A DNA stretch of 64,000 bases from contig CAJJDP010000069.1 in assembly GCA_905182995.1 (NCBI GenBank), positions 186,001-250,000 on the forward strand, written 5' to 3'. This DNA is from Paramecium octaurelia. Taxonomy: Eukaryota > Ciliophora > Oligohymenophorea > Peniculida > Parameciidae. The notes under the pieces were generated by a model. It was not told the DNA's origin and did not search any database. It saw only the letters and a program-made list of their open reading frames with translations. How positions within the stretch are numbered: position 1 is the first letter of the stretch; every line of letters begins with the position of its first letter. The position numbers and the translations under genes were made by a program. Below, in pieces: positions 61,880-64,000 of this stretch.

Positions 61880-64000
61880 TCATTTTTTAAATTGTCTATA
61901 AAAGGTATTTATTAAGCCAAATTACGCCCTAGCTTACATTAATTATTGCAATTTAAATTCGTATTCATATTATCCATCCAAGTATTTGGGTAGTAGTTTT
62001 GATTAAATTTTGAAAATCATTTTTTGAAATAATTCGTAAGTCTCATTTAAAGTGATATTTTTTTATTCACTTTCTTTATCATCAAGCAATAAACAGGAAT
62101 GCAAAAGATCTATCAACTTAAAAAAGATTTTTTGAATGTATTGATATTGAGATTTGTCAAAATTCTCTAAAGTGTATTCATATAACTTTATTAAAGCATA
62201 ACAACAATCGAAAATATCAGCTTAATTTTATAAAGTTACATTATGCTCTTAGATTTCTAAAATACGATTCACTAACTCATCATGATATTTCTCTGTCTCT
62301 TATTAATTACTCATACACAAATAACAAATTAAAAAAACAGTCTAACTTTAATTTTAGGTTTAAGCAATATGATTTTAAATAAGAATTTAAAATTCTTACT
62401 TGAAAAGCAAATCTGTATACAAAGATATGCTTCTACAGATTTTTCTTACCTTTTTGATCAAATAATTCATCTCTATACACTTCAAACAAATGATGAAAAT
62501 CTATTTGAAAAATATCAAAATTATTACTTCGTACATTAATTGCGGCATTTCATCAGCGATAAATTCGTATTGCTCCTTATTAAAGGCTGCCAAGAATTTT
62601 ATATATGGAGCCTGTTACAAGTACATTTTTAATGAATAGATGACAAATTGTATGACAAATTCGTATTGACTTTTATCTTCTAAAATTTTATTAGATCAAT
62701 AATCTTACAATAATATTTAAGAAAGATTTTTGAAATTTCAACAAGTTCTTCATCAAATGAATTTCTTTTCGATTGAGGTAAATATGCTATTAACTTCCAA
62801 ACATCCAATTGAGAATTATATGTTTCCTCTTAGGGCCATATTTTATAAATTGCTCTAAATGTTTATAACATCTTAATAACAGCATGGTTATTTTAATTGT
62901 TTATTTCAATTATTATTCTCTATTACAAAATAATCAAGTAACTCTCAGAATAATTATGAAAAAATTTCTTATGCACTTTTGCTAAATTTATCAGTGATTC
63001 AAAAAAATCAATATCTGTAGTTTTAGTAATGATATTCTATATATATGGATTCAAGTGTTGTATCGTATTTTCCAAAAGAGTGTAATTAGAAGAAGATTTT
63101 GTCATCATCTAAAAAACTTAGATAGCAGTTGCTGTTTCAACATTCTCAGTTGTAATTTACTATAAAATATATTTTAAATATTAAATGTTGAAATCATCAT
63201 CTTGATCCTATTTAAATATCTTTTTTTAATATTTTTGCAAAAAGAGCATAAAGATAATTTTAAAGCTGGAGTTACCCATCTATGAAGTTAAATTATTTAA
63301 ATGAATCCTTAGCAAGTTTTCTAGTTTTTTTTTAGTAAATTCTTGATCAACTATAAATATTTTCATAGAAGTAAGCAAAATCAAAGATGCTTATAATTAT
63401 GTAATAGGTAATGTTTGATTTACTTTGATGATCTAATTTATATTGTTGATTTCCTGAGGGTCATAATAGAATGCAACTTAGTTCTTTACAATGTTTATCT
63501 GTTGCAATTCAACTTAGAATATAGTATTTAACACTTAAGCGCAAAGAAGATATCCGATATATGTAAATTAACGAACGTAGGAACACATAGCCACAAATAA
63601 TCTGACTATCGAACATAAATAAGTGTCGCTTTCTTGCTTACTAATGAGATCTATCAGTTCATTGGGTGTGTCCTCATTTTACACTTGATTATATAATTCG
63701 ATATAGTTTGATAATTAAGTGTAAATTAAGTGCAAGAGTTTTTCTTTATTATTTTTAAATAATCTTAGAGAATAGTGATTTTAACACAATTTAGTTAACA
63801 ACTTAAAGTTTTCTTTTTAATTCTCTTTATTTATACTTTAATGATTATAAATTTACCAATTTATGTGTTCAATTTAATTTAGCAAATATTAGAATAAATA
63901 TTGTGTAAATTATTCATATTGTTTAGAATCACATTATACTAAATGCTAATGCTCAAAAAAAGAATCTATTAATCCGATCACATAATAAATCGATTTAATT
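61880..64000 (-). CDS. Importin/exportin-like HEAT-repeat protein, N-terminus beyond window
   Basis: The frame enters from the right edge without an ATG (IGLIDSFFEHQHLVQC), passes an intron near 63843-63863 and one near 62672-62700, and ends KLQQLMQARAQFGLIN ... RQFKK. About 660 residues are visible, all amphipathic helices in HEAT-like pairs (SIVRLFVAMCSYVRQ, AIYKIWPQEETYNSQLD, YLPQSKRNSFDEELVEISK), as in the C-terminal arches of karyopherins such as exportins. No other domain. The exact family is a guess from helix rhythm; one intron near 62520 is unresolved. Such proteins carry cargo through nuclear pores; ciliates need separate sets for macro- and micronuclei. Confidence 0.45.

Overview
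This window reads as a macronuclear chromosome segment of a ciliate, most likely Paramecium. It is very AT-rich. Only TGA ends long reading frames, and TAA and TAG fall inside conserved domains where glutamine is expected. Coding regions are interrupted by tiny GT-AG introns, nearly all 19-34 nt. Genes are tightly packed on both strands with gaps that are often under 200 nt. I read the window with TAA/TAG = Gln; for most genes the exon lengths then sum to a whole number of codons.

Left part (1-16.4 kb): a leucine-rich-repeat-like gene cut by the edge; a cullin-like gene without the neddylation domain; a double-GAF protein; a four-TM protein; a hypothetical protein; an outer dynein arm docking protein (ODAD1/ODA1); an IQ-like helical ORF; a DUSP-HECT ubiquitin ligase; a small CaaX-tailed protein; a multi-TM gene; a protein kinase with about six EF-hands; and an EF-hand remnant.

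Middle (16.4-36 kb): an FHA-like protein, glutaryl-CoA dehydrogenase, an mEAK7-like TLDc protein, several unknowns, a TPR protein, a DNAAF5-like HEAT protein, then a same-strand block of a kinesin, a small coiled-coil protein and a degenerate kinesin-like protein, followed by a Gln/Pro-rich protein with an alveolin-like Val-Pro segment.

Right part (36-64 kb): a 5.4-kb single-pass ectodomain protein, an ankyrin-like protein, PIG-M, two EF-hand proteins, an unknown, TVP23, CFAP418, an AGC kinase, a coiled-coil protein, an MSP/polyQ/beta-propeller protein that overlaps tail-to-tail a long coiled-coil + EF-hand protein, the splicing factor SF1/BBP, and a HEAT-type protein cut by the right edge.

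Common themes are cilium building and motility (ODAD1, DNAAF5, CFAP418, kinesins, a TSNAXIP1/AXDND1-like protein), calcium sensing and ubiquitin ligation. I saw no tRNA, rRNA, CRISPR, transposon or virus-like element. The most unusual items are the DUSP-HECT fusion, the MSP-polyQ-propeller protein, the degenerate motor next to a normal kinesin, and extreme compaction (possible ATGA overlaps, a 12-nt convergent overlap, 16 nt between divergent starts). A few genes have unresolved introns and are flagged.
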